Positions 25,333 through 33,189 of a DNA stretch of 64,000 nucleotides are shown here, piece by piece. Made by a program: the position numbers and the translations under genes. A model generated the notes under the pieces. That model ran no database searches. It saw nothing but the letters and a program-made list of their open reading frames with translations, and was not told where the DNA came from. Position 1 is the first letter of the stretch, and each line of letters starts with the position of its first letter. Origin of the DNA: Wenxinia marina DSM 24838 (lineage in GTDB: Bacteria > Pseudomonadota > Alphaproteobacteria > Rhodobacterales > Rhodobacteraceae); assembly GCF_000379485.1 (NCBI RefSeq), contig NZ_KB902299.1, positions 1 to 64,000 on the forward strand. The letters run 5' to 3'.

Positions 25333-28300
25333 CCGGCGTCGTCGACTGGGCCGCGTCCCGGGCGCGGATGATCCTCGCCTTCATCGCGCTGTCCCTGCTC
25401 GCCGGCGGCTACGCCTACGTCTCGCTCCCCAAGGAGGGGGAGCCGGACATCGAGATCCCCGCCCTCTTCGTCTCGGTCCCCTTCCCCGGCATCTCGGCCG
25501 AGGACGCCGAGCAGCTGCTGGTCCGCCCGATGGAGACCGAGCTCGCCGACCTGGACAACCTCAAGACGATGACCGCCACCGCGGCCGAGGGCTATGCCGG
25601 CGTCGCGCTGGAGTTCGAGTTCGGCTGGGACGAGGCGCAGGTCATGGCCGACGTCCGCGACGCGATGAACGCGGCCGAGGCGCAGTTCCCGTCGGGCGCC
25701 GACCAGTACACGATCAACGAGATCAACTTCAGCGAATTCCCGATCATCATCGTCAACCTGACCGGCCAGCTGCCCGAGCGGACGCTGATCCAGGTGGCGC
25801 AGGACCTGCAGGACCGGCTGGAGGGCATCGATTCCGTCCTCAAGGCGCAGCTGACCGGCCAGCGGGACGAGATGCTCGAGGTGGTGATCGACCCCCTGAA
25901 GCTGGAATCCTACAACGTCACCGCGGGCGAGCTGATCAACGTCGTCACCCAGAACAACCTGCTGATCGCCGCCGGCACGGTCGAGACAGAACAGGGCGCC
26001 TTCGCGATCAAGATCCCCTCGTCCTTCGACGATCCGCGCGACGTGTACGGCCTGCCGGTCAAGACCGACGGCGACCGGGTGATCACGCTGGGCGACCTCT
26101 CCACCATCAACCTCACCTTCCAGGACCGCGACTCCACCGCCCGCTACAACGGCGAGACGACGGTCGCGCTGCAGGTGGTGAAGCGGCGCGGCTTCAACGT
26201 GATCGACACCGCCGCCGAGATCCGCGCGGCGGTGGACGAGGAGGTGGCGGGCTGGCCGCCCGAGTTGCGCGACGCGATCACCGTCGGCACCTCGAACGAC
26301 CAGAGCCGCAACGTCGCCTCGATGGTCAGCCAGCTGGAGGGCGCGGTGCTGACCGCCATCGCGCTGGTGATGATCGTGGTCCTCGCCGCGCTCGGCATCC
26401 GGCCGGCGCTGCTGGTCGGGTTCGCGATCCCGACCTCATTCCTGCTGTGCTTCGCGCTGCTGGCGGTGATGGACATCACGATCAGCAACATCGTGATGTT
26501 CGGCCTGATCCTCGCCGTGGGGATGCTGGTCGACGGGGCCATCGTGGTCGTGGAATACGCCGACACCCGCATCGCCGAGGGCGTGGGGCCGATGTCCGCC
26601 TATACCGAGGCGGCCAAGCGGATGTTCTGGCCCGTGGTGTCGTCCACCGCGACGACGCTGTGCGCGTTCCTGCCGATGCTGTTCTGGCCCGGCGTCGCGG
26701 GCGAGTTCATGGGGATGCTGCCGGTCACGCTGATCTTCGTGCTGTGCGCCTCGCTCATCGTGGCGCTGATCTACCTGCCTGTCATGGGCGGCGTCACCGG
26801 CCGGATGAGCCGCTCTCTCGGGCGGATGTCCGAGGCGCTGAAGCGGGCGCTGCCGTGGTGGGTGCGGGCGCTGCTGGTGCTGCCGGCCGGTGCGGTCACG
26901 TGGATCGGCGCCATGCTGGCGCTGAACCCGGGCTACCTGTCGGGGGTGGCGGTGCAGACGACGGGTTTGTCGGACTCGCTGCCCGGGATCGCGCTGTTCC
27001 TGCTCGGCTGTGCGCTCCTCTCCGTCACCGTCGGCGCGGCGAAGATCGAGCGGCGGGCCCGGCGGATCCGCGCCGGCTATCGCCGGACGCTCTTCGGGCG
27101 CTTCATCCACCTGATCGCCGGCAACCCGGTCATGCCGCTGGTCACCATCGGCGCCGTGGGCTTCTTCGTCGTGTCGGTGTTCGGCTATTACGGCCAGCAC
27201 AATAACGGGGTGGAGTTCTTCGCCCCGACCGAGCCCGAGCAGGCGATCGTCTACGTGCAGGCGCGCGGCAACCTCAGCCTCGCCGAGAAGGACGCGCTGG
27301 TGGCGCAGGCCGAGGCGATCGTCCTCGCGACGCCCGGCGTGCAGTCGGTCTTCGCCTTCGCTGGCGAGGGCGGGCTGAACGCCAACACCGCCGGCGCCTC
27401 GTCCCCCCGCGATTCCGTCGGCCAGCTGCAGATCGAGCTGGTGCCGTGGGACGACCGGCCGGAGTTCGCGGCGGCGAACGACATCGACCCCGCGCTGATG
27501 GACGGCGACCTGATCCTCGCCGACATCCAGGCGCGTCTGGACGAGCTGCCGGGCATCCGGACCGAGATCCTGAACCTCGCGATGGGTCCCGGCGCGGCCA
27601 AGCCGATCCACCTGCGCCTCAGCGGCGACGACTGGGACACGCTGGTCGCGGCGACCGCCGCCGCGCGGGCCGAGTTCGAGGCGACGCCCGGCCTGACGCT
27701 GGTCGAGGACAGCCGCCCCCTGCCCGGCATCGACTGGCAGATCGACGTCGACGTCGAAGCCGCCGGCCGCTACGGCGCCGACGTGGCGACGGTGGGCGCG
27801 ATGGTGCAGCTCGTCACCCGCGGCATCCTGCTCGACACCATGCGCGTCCCCTCCTCGGACGAGGAGATCGAGATCCGCGTCCGCCTGCCGGAAGAGGACC
27901 GGGTCCTGTCGACGCTAGACACGCTGAAGGTGCGCACGGCGCAGGGCCTGATCCCGCTGTCCAACTTCATCACCCGCCAACCGGTGCCGCGCCTCGCCCA
28001 GATCGACCGGATCGGGCAGGAGCGGTACTTCGACGTGAAGGCGGACGTCTTTCCCGACCTGCTGCGCTTCGACGATCCGGCGACGGGCGAGAGCAGGATC
28101 CTGACCGCCGCCGAGGCCGACGCCGATCCCGCCATCGCCGAGGCGGTCGCGGCCGGCGATCTCGTCCGCGTCCCCGTCACCGCGAACGAGCGGATCGAGG
28201 TGCTGACCGAATGGCTGGAGTCCGGCGCCCTGCCCGATGGGGTCAGCTACCAGTGGACCGGCGATTTCGCCGACCAGGCCGAGAGCCAGGCCTTCCTCGT

Positions 28301-28991
28301 CTCGGCCTTCGCGGGCGCGCTGGGGCTGATGTTCATCATCCTGCTGGCGCAGTTCAACTCGTTCTACAACGCGGTGCTGGTGCTGCTCGCCGTGATCCTC
28401 TCCACGGCCGGCGTGCTCATCGGGATGCTGGTGATGGACCAGTCGTTCGGCATCATCATGACCGGGACCGGGATCGTCGCGCTCGCCGGGATCGTGGTGA
28501 ACAACAACATCGTGCTGATCGACACCTATCAGGAATACGCCCAGTACATGCCGCGGACCGAGGCGGTGACCCGCACCGCCGAGGCGCGCATCCGTCCGGT
28601 GATCCTGACCACGATCACGACCATCGCGGGCCTTACCCCGATGATGCTGGGCCTCAGCCTCGACTTCTTCGCCGGCGGCTACTCCATCGACAGCCCCACG
28701 GCGGCGTTCTGGAAGCAGCTGGCGACGGCCGTTGTCTTCGGCCTCGGCGTGGCGACGGTGCTGACGCTGGTCTTCACGCCGGCGATGCTGGCGCTGCGCA
28801 TCTGGGTGACGACATACGTCCGCTGGATCGGCCGCCTGCTGGCGCGCCTGTCGTTCGGCCGCGGCAGCACGGCCGCCCGCGACTGGGCGCTGAACCGCGA
28901 GGCGCGGCGGGCGAAGATCGGCGACGTGGTGTGGACGGAAGAGGCGCCGCCGGCGCCCGTGCGCCCGGCGCGGCCGCTGGCGGCGGAGTAG
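25329..28991 (+). CDS. RND efflux permease (AcrB/HAE1-like) with an enlarged central region
   Basis: 1220 residues, about 170 more than typical. Standard elements: GISAEDAEQLLVRPMETEL, GMLVDGAIVVVEY in TM4 (the usual DD pair is DG), and TGTGIVALAGIVVNNNIVLIDT near the end. Two additional hydrophobic segments (about residues 506-534 and 549-570) sit between TM6 and TM7, where AcrB has only a short cytoplasmic helix. A second insertion of about 30 residues (around 915-950, Asp/Ala-rich) lies in the second periplasmic loop. Substrates unknown. Expressed with the adaptor. Confidence 0.9.
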   Translation: MTGVVDWAASRARMILAFIALSLLAGGYAYVSLPKEGEPDIEIPALFVSVPFPGISAEDAEQLLVRPMETELADLDNLKTMTATAAEGYAGVALEFEFGWDEAQVMADVRDAMNAAEAQFPSGADQYTINEINFSEFPIIIVNLTGQLPERTLIQVAQDLQDRLEGIDSVLKAQLTGQRDEMLEVVIDPLKLESYNVTAGELINVVTQNNLLIAAGTVETEQGAFAIKIPSSFDDPRDVYGLPVKTDGDRVITLGDLSTINLTFQDRDSTARYNGETTVALQVVKRRGFNVIDTAAEIRAAVDEEVAGWPPELRDAITVGTSNDQSRNVASMVSQLEGAVLTAIALVMIVVLAALGIRPALLVGFAIPTSFLLCFALLAVMDITISNIVMFGLILAVGMLVDGAIVVVEYADTRIAEGVGPMSAYTEAAKRMFWPVVSSTATTLCAFLPMLFWPGVAGEFMGMLPVTLIFVLCASLIVALIYLPVMGGVTGRMSRSLGRMSEALKRALPWWVRALLVLPAGAVTWIGAMLALNPGYLSGVAVQTTGLSDSLPGIALFLLGCALLSVTVGAAKIERRARRIRAGYRRTLFGRFIHLIAGNPVMPLVTIGAVGFFVVSVFGYYGQHNNGVEFFAPTEPEQAIVYVQARGNLSLAEKDALVAQAEAIVLATPGVQSVFAFAGEGGLNANTAGASSPRDSVGQLQIELVPWDDRPEFAAANDIDPALMDGDLILADIQARLDELPGIRTEILNLAMGPGAAKPIHLRLSGDDWDTLVAATAAARAEFEATPGLTLVEDSRPLPGIDWQIDVDVEAAGRYGADVATVGAMVQLVTRGILLDTMRVPSSDEEIEIRVRLPEEDRVLSTLDTLKVRTAQGLIPLSNFITRQPVPRLAQIDRIGQERYFDVKADVFPDLLRFDDPATGESRILTAAEADADPAIAEAVAAGDLVRVPVTANERIEVLTEWLESGALPDGVSYQWTGDFADQAESQAFLVSAFAGALGLMFIILLAQFNSFYNAVLVLLAVILSTAGVLIGMLVMDQSFGIIMTGTGIVALAGIVVNNNIVLIDTYQEYAQYMPRTEAVTRTAEARIRPVILTTITTIAGLTPMMLGLSLDFFAGGYSIDSPTAAFWKQLATAVVFGLGVATVLTLVFTPAMLALRIWVTTYVRWIGRLLARLSFGRGSTAARDWALNREARRAKIGDVVWTEEAPPAPVRPARPLAAE

Positions 28992-29312
28992 CCGGGGGCG
29001 GCCGAGGCGGCGCGTTTACATGGACGAAAGCCTGGCATGACGGAAGGGCGGCGTCGGGCCGCGGTCAGACGCTCCGACGCCTCCGGACCTGCGCTTTATC
29101 CCGCCGCCCCGGACGCCCCCCGAAACGACGACCAGGTGGCGAGGAAGCGTCTGGCCGGGGGGCGGCCAGACGCTGCCCGGGCCGCTTGCGCGGCTGAGTC
29201 CGGGCGGGGTCTTGGGTCCTGAAGTTCACCCGTCCCGGGCTTGACCCGGGACCCCGCGCTATCTTGCCGGAGGCCCCGGGTCAGGCCCGGGGCGGGCATC
29301 CGAAGGAAGCTT
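28992..29312. repeat. Intergenic region with a dispersed paired palindromic repeat
   Basis: Between convergent genes. A repeat pair occupies 29227-29300: CCCGTCCCGGGCTTGACCCG and the facing GGCCCCGGGTCAGGCCCGGG. Nothing recognisable in 28992-29226. Confidence 0.75.
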
Positions 29313-30500
29313 TCACACCGCCGGGGCCGTCTCCACCACCCGCGGCAGCGTCAGCAGCGACAGCGCCAGCGCCCCCAGCCCGCAGACCGCGATCGCGGCG
29401 ACCATCGGCAGCGCGGTGCCGTCGAAGAACGGCCCCGTCGCCACGATCATCGCGCCGCCCGCCACCATCTGCAGCGTACCACCGAGGGACGAGGCGAGGC
29501 CCGCGATCTGCCCGTGTGGGTCCAGCGCCATCACCATCGTCGTCGGGATCACGAGGCCGAGGCAGGCGTTGCCGAGGAACAGCATCGCGATGATCACCGG
29601 CAGCGTGCCGAAGCCCGCCAGCACCAGCAGGAACAGCGCCGAGGTGAAGAAGGCGAAGCCGACCACCGCCAGCCGCATCACCGGCACCATGCCGAACCGC
29701 GCCCCCAGCGGCCCCGCCGCCTGGCTCGCCCCGAAGAAACCGACGGCGTTCACCGCGAAGGCCAGCGAGAAGCCGGTCGGCGACAGGCCGAACTGCTCGA
29801 CATAGACGAAACTGGCCGAGGCGAGGAAGACGAAGAAGCTCGCCATGCCGAAGCCGCCGATCAGGGTCAGCCCCATGAACGTCCGGTCGGTCAGCAGCAC
29901 CCGGAAGCCCCGCCCCATGGAGCGCAGGTTCACCCGCACCCGCCGCTCGGGCGGCAGCGTTTCGGGCTGCGCCACCTTGGCGATGACCAGGCAGACCAGC
30001 GCCGCCGCCAGCAGCACCCAGAAGATCAGCCGCCAGTCGCCGAGCGTCAGCAGCCCCGCCCCCGCCAGCGGCGCCAGCATCGGCGAGACCGAGATGACGA
30101 GCATCACCATCGCCATCATCTTCGTCGCCTGCGCGCCGGTGTGCATGTCGCGGATGATCGCCCGCGGCACCACCATGATCGCGGCGCCGCCCAGCCCCTG
30201 CACGAACCGCGCCGCCGACAGCCAGCCCGCCGTCGGCGCCATCGCGGCCGCGAACGAGCCGACGGCAAAGATCGCGAGGCCGATATAGATCGGCGGCTTG
30301 CGTCCCAGCTGGTCGGCCAGCGGCCCGTAGACCAGCTGCGCCACCCCGAAGGCCAGGAAATAGGCCGTCAGCGTGCCCTGGATCGCCGCGACGTCGGCGC
30401 CCAACCCCTCGGCGATGGCCGGCAGGGCGGGCAGGTAGAGGTCGATCGCGAACGGGCCGACGGCGGACAGGAGGGCGAGGACGAGCGCGGTGCGAAGCAT
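29313..30500 (-). CDS. Bcr/CflA-family MFS drug-resistance transporter
   Basis: 395 residues, 12 predicted spans. Family features: N-terminal VGPFAIDLYLPALPAIAEGL (acidic residue in TM1), motif A region PLADQLGRKPPIYIGL between TM2 and TM3, and VQGLGGAAIMVVPRAIIRDM in TM4-5 (motif C-like). Such proteins export bicyclomycin, chloramphenicol or sulphonamides; substrate not predicted here. Separate from the upstream RND pair. Confidence 0.88.
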   Translation of the reverse strand: MLRTALVLALLSAVGPFAIDLYLPALPAIAEGLGADVAAIQGTLTAYFLAFGVAQLVYGPLADQLGRKPPIYIGLAIFAVGSFAAAMAPTAGWLSAARFVQGLGGAAIMVVPRAIIRDMHTGAQATKMMAMVMLVISVSPMLAPLAGAGLLTLGDWRLIFWVLLAAALVCLVIAKVAQPETLPPERRVRVNLRSMGRGFRVLLTDRTFMGLTLIGGFGMASFFVFLASASFVYVEQFGLSPTGFSLAFAVNAVGFFGASQAAGPLGARFGMVPVMRLAVVGFAFFTSALFLLVLAGFGTLPVIIAMLFLGNACLGLVIPTTMVMALDPHGQIAGLASSLGGTLQMVAGGAMIVATGPFFDGTALPMVAAIAVCGLGALALSLLTLPRVVETAPAV

Positions 30501-30561
30501 GAAGATACCGTCTGGCTGGCGGGGGTGGAGGGCGCGGCCCGACGGGTCGCCGGCCCGGCAC

Positions 30562-30912
30562 CTAGTCCCGCGGGCGCCCCTTGTCCATGCCGGGCGCGCG
30601 GCCCGCCTCTCCCAGCGTGTCCCACCAGTCGGCGTAGGATGAATTCTTCGGCGCCCTGCCGCCTTCGTCGGCGGCGCCGTCGCTCCACCAGACCGGCCCC
30701 CGCTCGCCCAGCCGCCGCTTCGCCGCGTCGACCCGGGCGCGGGCGGCTTTCGTCTCGGCCTCGCTCTTCGCGTCCCGCACCGCCCGCCGCGCGCTCATCA
30801 GCTCGCGCACCGCCGCCTGCCGCTCATCCTCCGGCAGGGACGGATCGGTGCACCGCCAGAGCCGCCCGCGGGCGACGAAGTAGCGGCCGTCGGGGGTGAC
30901 GGGGTAGTCCAT
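30562..30912 (-). CDS. Small conserved hypothetical protein
   Basis: 116 residues, soluble. The N-terminus MDYPVTPDGRYFVARGRLWR and the following DPSLPEDERQAAVRELMSARRAVR form a pattern I recognise from uncharacterised proteobacterial proteins. A charged helical middle (SEAETKAARARVDAAKRRLG) is followed by WWSDGAADEGGRAPKNSSYADWW. No function assigned. Lies 61 bp upstream of the MFS gene, same strand. Confidence 0.7.
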   Translation of the reverse strand: MDYPVTPDGRYFVARGRLWRCTDPSLPEDERQAAVRELMSARRAVRDAKSEAETKAARARVDAAKRRLGERGPVWWSDGAADEGGRAPKNSSYADWWDTLGEAGRAPGMDKGRPRD

Positions 30913-30957
30913 CGGGATCCTTCTGTTTCGGAGAGCCGCGGACGCGAGCTTTTGCCG

Positions 30958-31113
30958 CGCGGGGCCCCGGATCAGGTCCGGGGCGGGCATTGCACAACCC
31001 TGCGGGCCATGGTCGATCGAGCGGAGTTCCGTGGCGGGCCAGCTTCCAAACTAGTTGTGAGCCGCTGGTGCGAGGACCACCCGCCCCGGACCTGATCCGG
31101 GGCCTCGCGCGAT
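30958..31113. repeat. Dispersed palindromic repeat units, facing each other
   Basis: GGCCCCGGATCAGGTCCGGG (30963-30982) and CCGCCCCGGACCTGATCCGG (31081-31100) face each other about 95 bp apart in the gap upstream of the small conserved gene. Their internal bases (GGATC/GATCC) differ together from other copies, keeping the stem paired. Confidence 0.7.
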
Positions 31114-31147
31114 CGAGCGCCGAAGCCTCATCCCCGCTGCAAAAGCC

Positions 31148-32995
31148 CTACTCCGCCGCCACCGCCGCGTCGTCGCCGTCCTCCTCCGCCTCCTGCCGGT
31201 GCCACAGCTGCGCATACCGCCCCGCATGCGCCAGCAGCTCGTCGTGCGTCCCGCTCTCGACGATCTCGCCCTTCTCCAGCACCACGATCCGGTCGGCGTC
31301 CGCGATTGTCGACAGCCGGTGCGCGATGGTGATGACCGTGCGGCCGCGCCCCATCGCCTTCAGCTCGGCCTGGATCTCGCGCTCGGTGTCGGTGTCGAGC
31401 GCGCTCGTCGCCTCGTCCAGCAGCAGGATCGGCGGGTCCTTCACCAGCGTGCGGGCGATGCCGACGCGCTGCTTCTCTCCCCCCGACAGCTTCAGCCCGC
31501 GCTCGCCGACCTGGGTGTCGTAGCCCTGCGGCAGCTGGCTGACGAAGTCGTGGATCGACGCCGCCTTCGCCGCCGCCACAATCTCGTCCTCGCTCGCGCC
31601 CTCGCGGCCGTAGCCGATGTTGTAGCGGATCGTGTCGTTGAACAGGACGGTGTCCTGCGGCACCACGCCGATCGCCTCGTGCAGCGAATCCTGCGTCACG
31701 TCCCGCACGTCCTGCCCGTCGATCCGGAGGGCTCCGCCGGTCACGTCGTAGAACCGGAACAACAACCGGCCGATGGTCGACTTGCCGGACCCCGAGGAGC
31801 CGACGATGGCCACCGTCTTCCCCGCCGGCACGGTCAGCGACACGCCCGCCAGGATCGGCCGCTCGGGGTCGTAGCCGAACTCCACCCGGTCGAGCACGAT
31901 CTCGCCCCCCGACACGACCAGCGGCTTCGCCCCCGGCCGGTCCTGAACCTCCGCCGGCTGCTCCAGCAGGTCGAACATGTCGCCCATGTCGATCAGCGCC
32001 TGCCGGATCTCGCGGTAGACGGTGCCGAGGAAGTTCAGCGGCATGGTGATCTGGATCATGTAGGCGTTGACCATGACGAAGTCGCCGACGGTCAGCGCGC
32101 CGGACTGCACGCCCATCGCGGCCATCACCATGACGACGACGAGGCCGGCGGTGATGATCAGGGACTGCCCGAAGTTCAGGAAGGCGAGCGAGTAGGACGT
32201 GCGCACCGCCGCCTCCTCGTAGTTCGCCATCGCCCGGTCGTAGCGACCCGCCTCCCGCGCCTCGGCGCCGAAGTACTTCACCGTCTCGAAGTTCAGCAGG
32301 CTGTCGATCGCCTTCTGGTTCGCGTCGGTGTCCTGGTCGTTCATCACCTTGCGGATCTTCACCCGCCACTCGGTGACCTTGAACGTGAAGCCGACATAAA
32401 GCGCGATCGTCGCCATCACGACAACGAGGTACCAGACGTCGAACAGGAAGAAGAGCACCGCCATGATGAGCAGCAGCTCGAGGGCCAGCGGCCCGATGGA
32501 GAACAGCAGGAACCGCAGCAGGAAGTCGACGCCCTTCACACCCCGTTCGATGATGCGGCTGAGGCCCCCGGTCTTGCGGGTGATGTGGTAGCGCAGGGAC
32601 AGGCGGTGGATGTGCTCGAACGTCTGGCGCGCGATGGTCCGCAGCGCCCGCTGCCCGACGCGCGTGAAGACCGCGTCGCGCAGCTGCTGGAAGCCGACGT
32701 TCATCAGCCGCGCCATGCCGTAGGCGACGGTCAGCCCGATCGCGCCGATGGCCAGCGCCATCGCCTCGGTCTCGTCCGTCGGCGCCAGCGTGTCGACCGC
32801 CCACTTGTAGAGGAGCGGGGTCGCCACCGCGATCAGCTTGGCGAGGAGCAGCATGGCGAGGGCGATCACCACCCGCCGCTTCACCCACCCCTCGCCCGGC
32901 GGCCACAGGTAGGGCGCGACCTTGCGGATCACCCGCGCCCCTTGCGTGGGCTGGCCGGAGAGGTTGGCCTCGGTCTTGGTCAGGCGGCGCGGCAT
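31148..32995 (-). CDS. Atm1/HMT-type ABC exporter (half transporter)
   Basis: 615 residues: a six-span ABC membrane domain (about 40-345) then an ATPase. Walker A GSSGSGKSTIGRLLF, Q-loop PQDTVLFNDT, signature LSGGEKQRVGIARTL, Walker B ILLLDEATSALDTDTE, H-loop IAHRLST. The membrane region GGLSRIIERGVKGVDFLLRF and NFETVKYFGAE are typical of Atm1-like exporters, which move glutathione-linked sulphur or metal compounds. Start taken at 32995 (MPRRLTKTEAN); the frame extends further upstream without clear support. Confidence 0.88.
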   Translation of the reverse strand: MPRRLTKTEANLSGQPTQGARVIRKVAPYLWPPGEGWVKRRVVIALAMLLLAKLIAVATPLLYKWAVDTLAPTDETEAMALAIGAIGLTVAYGMARLMNVGFQQLRDAVFTRVGQRALRTIARQTFEHIHRLSLRYHITRKTGGLSRIIERGVKGVDFLLRFLLFSIGPLALELLLIMAVLFFLFDVWYLVVVMATIALYVGFTFKVTEWRVKIRKVMNDQDTDANQKAIDSLLNFETVKYFGAEAREAGRYDRAMANYEEAAVRTSYSLAFLNFGQSLIITAGLVVVMVMAAMGVQSGALTVGDFVMVNAYMIQITMPLNFLGTVYREIRQALIDMGDMFDLLEQPAEVQDRPGAKPLVVSGGEIVLDRVEFGYDPERPILAGVSLTVPAGKTVAIVGSSGSGKSTIGRLLFRFYDVTGGALRIDGQDVRDVTQDSLHEAIGVVPQDTVLFNDTIRYNIGYGREGASEDEIVAAAKAASIHDFVSQLPQGYDTQVGERGLKLSGGEKQRVGIARTLVKDPPILLLDEATSALDTDTEREIQAELKAMGRGRTVITIAHRLSTIADADRIVVLEKGEIVESGTHDELLAHAGRYAQLWHRQEAEEDGDDAAVAAE

Positions 32996-33083
32996 CGCAT
33001 CCGAGATAGGCGCATCGGGACCGCCTGACCAGAGCCGGGCGCGCCGAAGCCGGCGGCGCGCCCCGCCCTCCCTCTCACCGAGC

Positions 33084-33142
33084 CGCAAATATCCTCAGGG
33101 GGAGTCCGGCCCCGCGGGGCCGGACGGGGGCGGAACGCCCCC
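33084..33142 (-). terminator. Double hairpin downstream of the LysM gene
   Basis: GTCCGGCCCC-GC-GGGGCCGGAC (33104-33125) is a perfect 22-bp palindrome, next to GGGGGCG-GAA-CGCCCCC (33126-33142). CAAATATCCTCAGGGGG flanks it at 33086-33102. Placed after the LysM gene, so termination is likely, though the T-run is poor; the flank may mark a dispersed repeat. Confidence 0.5.
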
Positions 33143-33189
33143 TCAAGAAAAGGAATGCGCCGCAAGGCGCTCCGCCGGATCCCGGCCGC

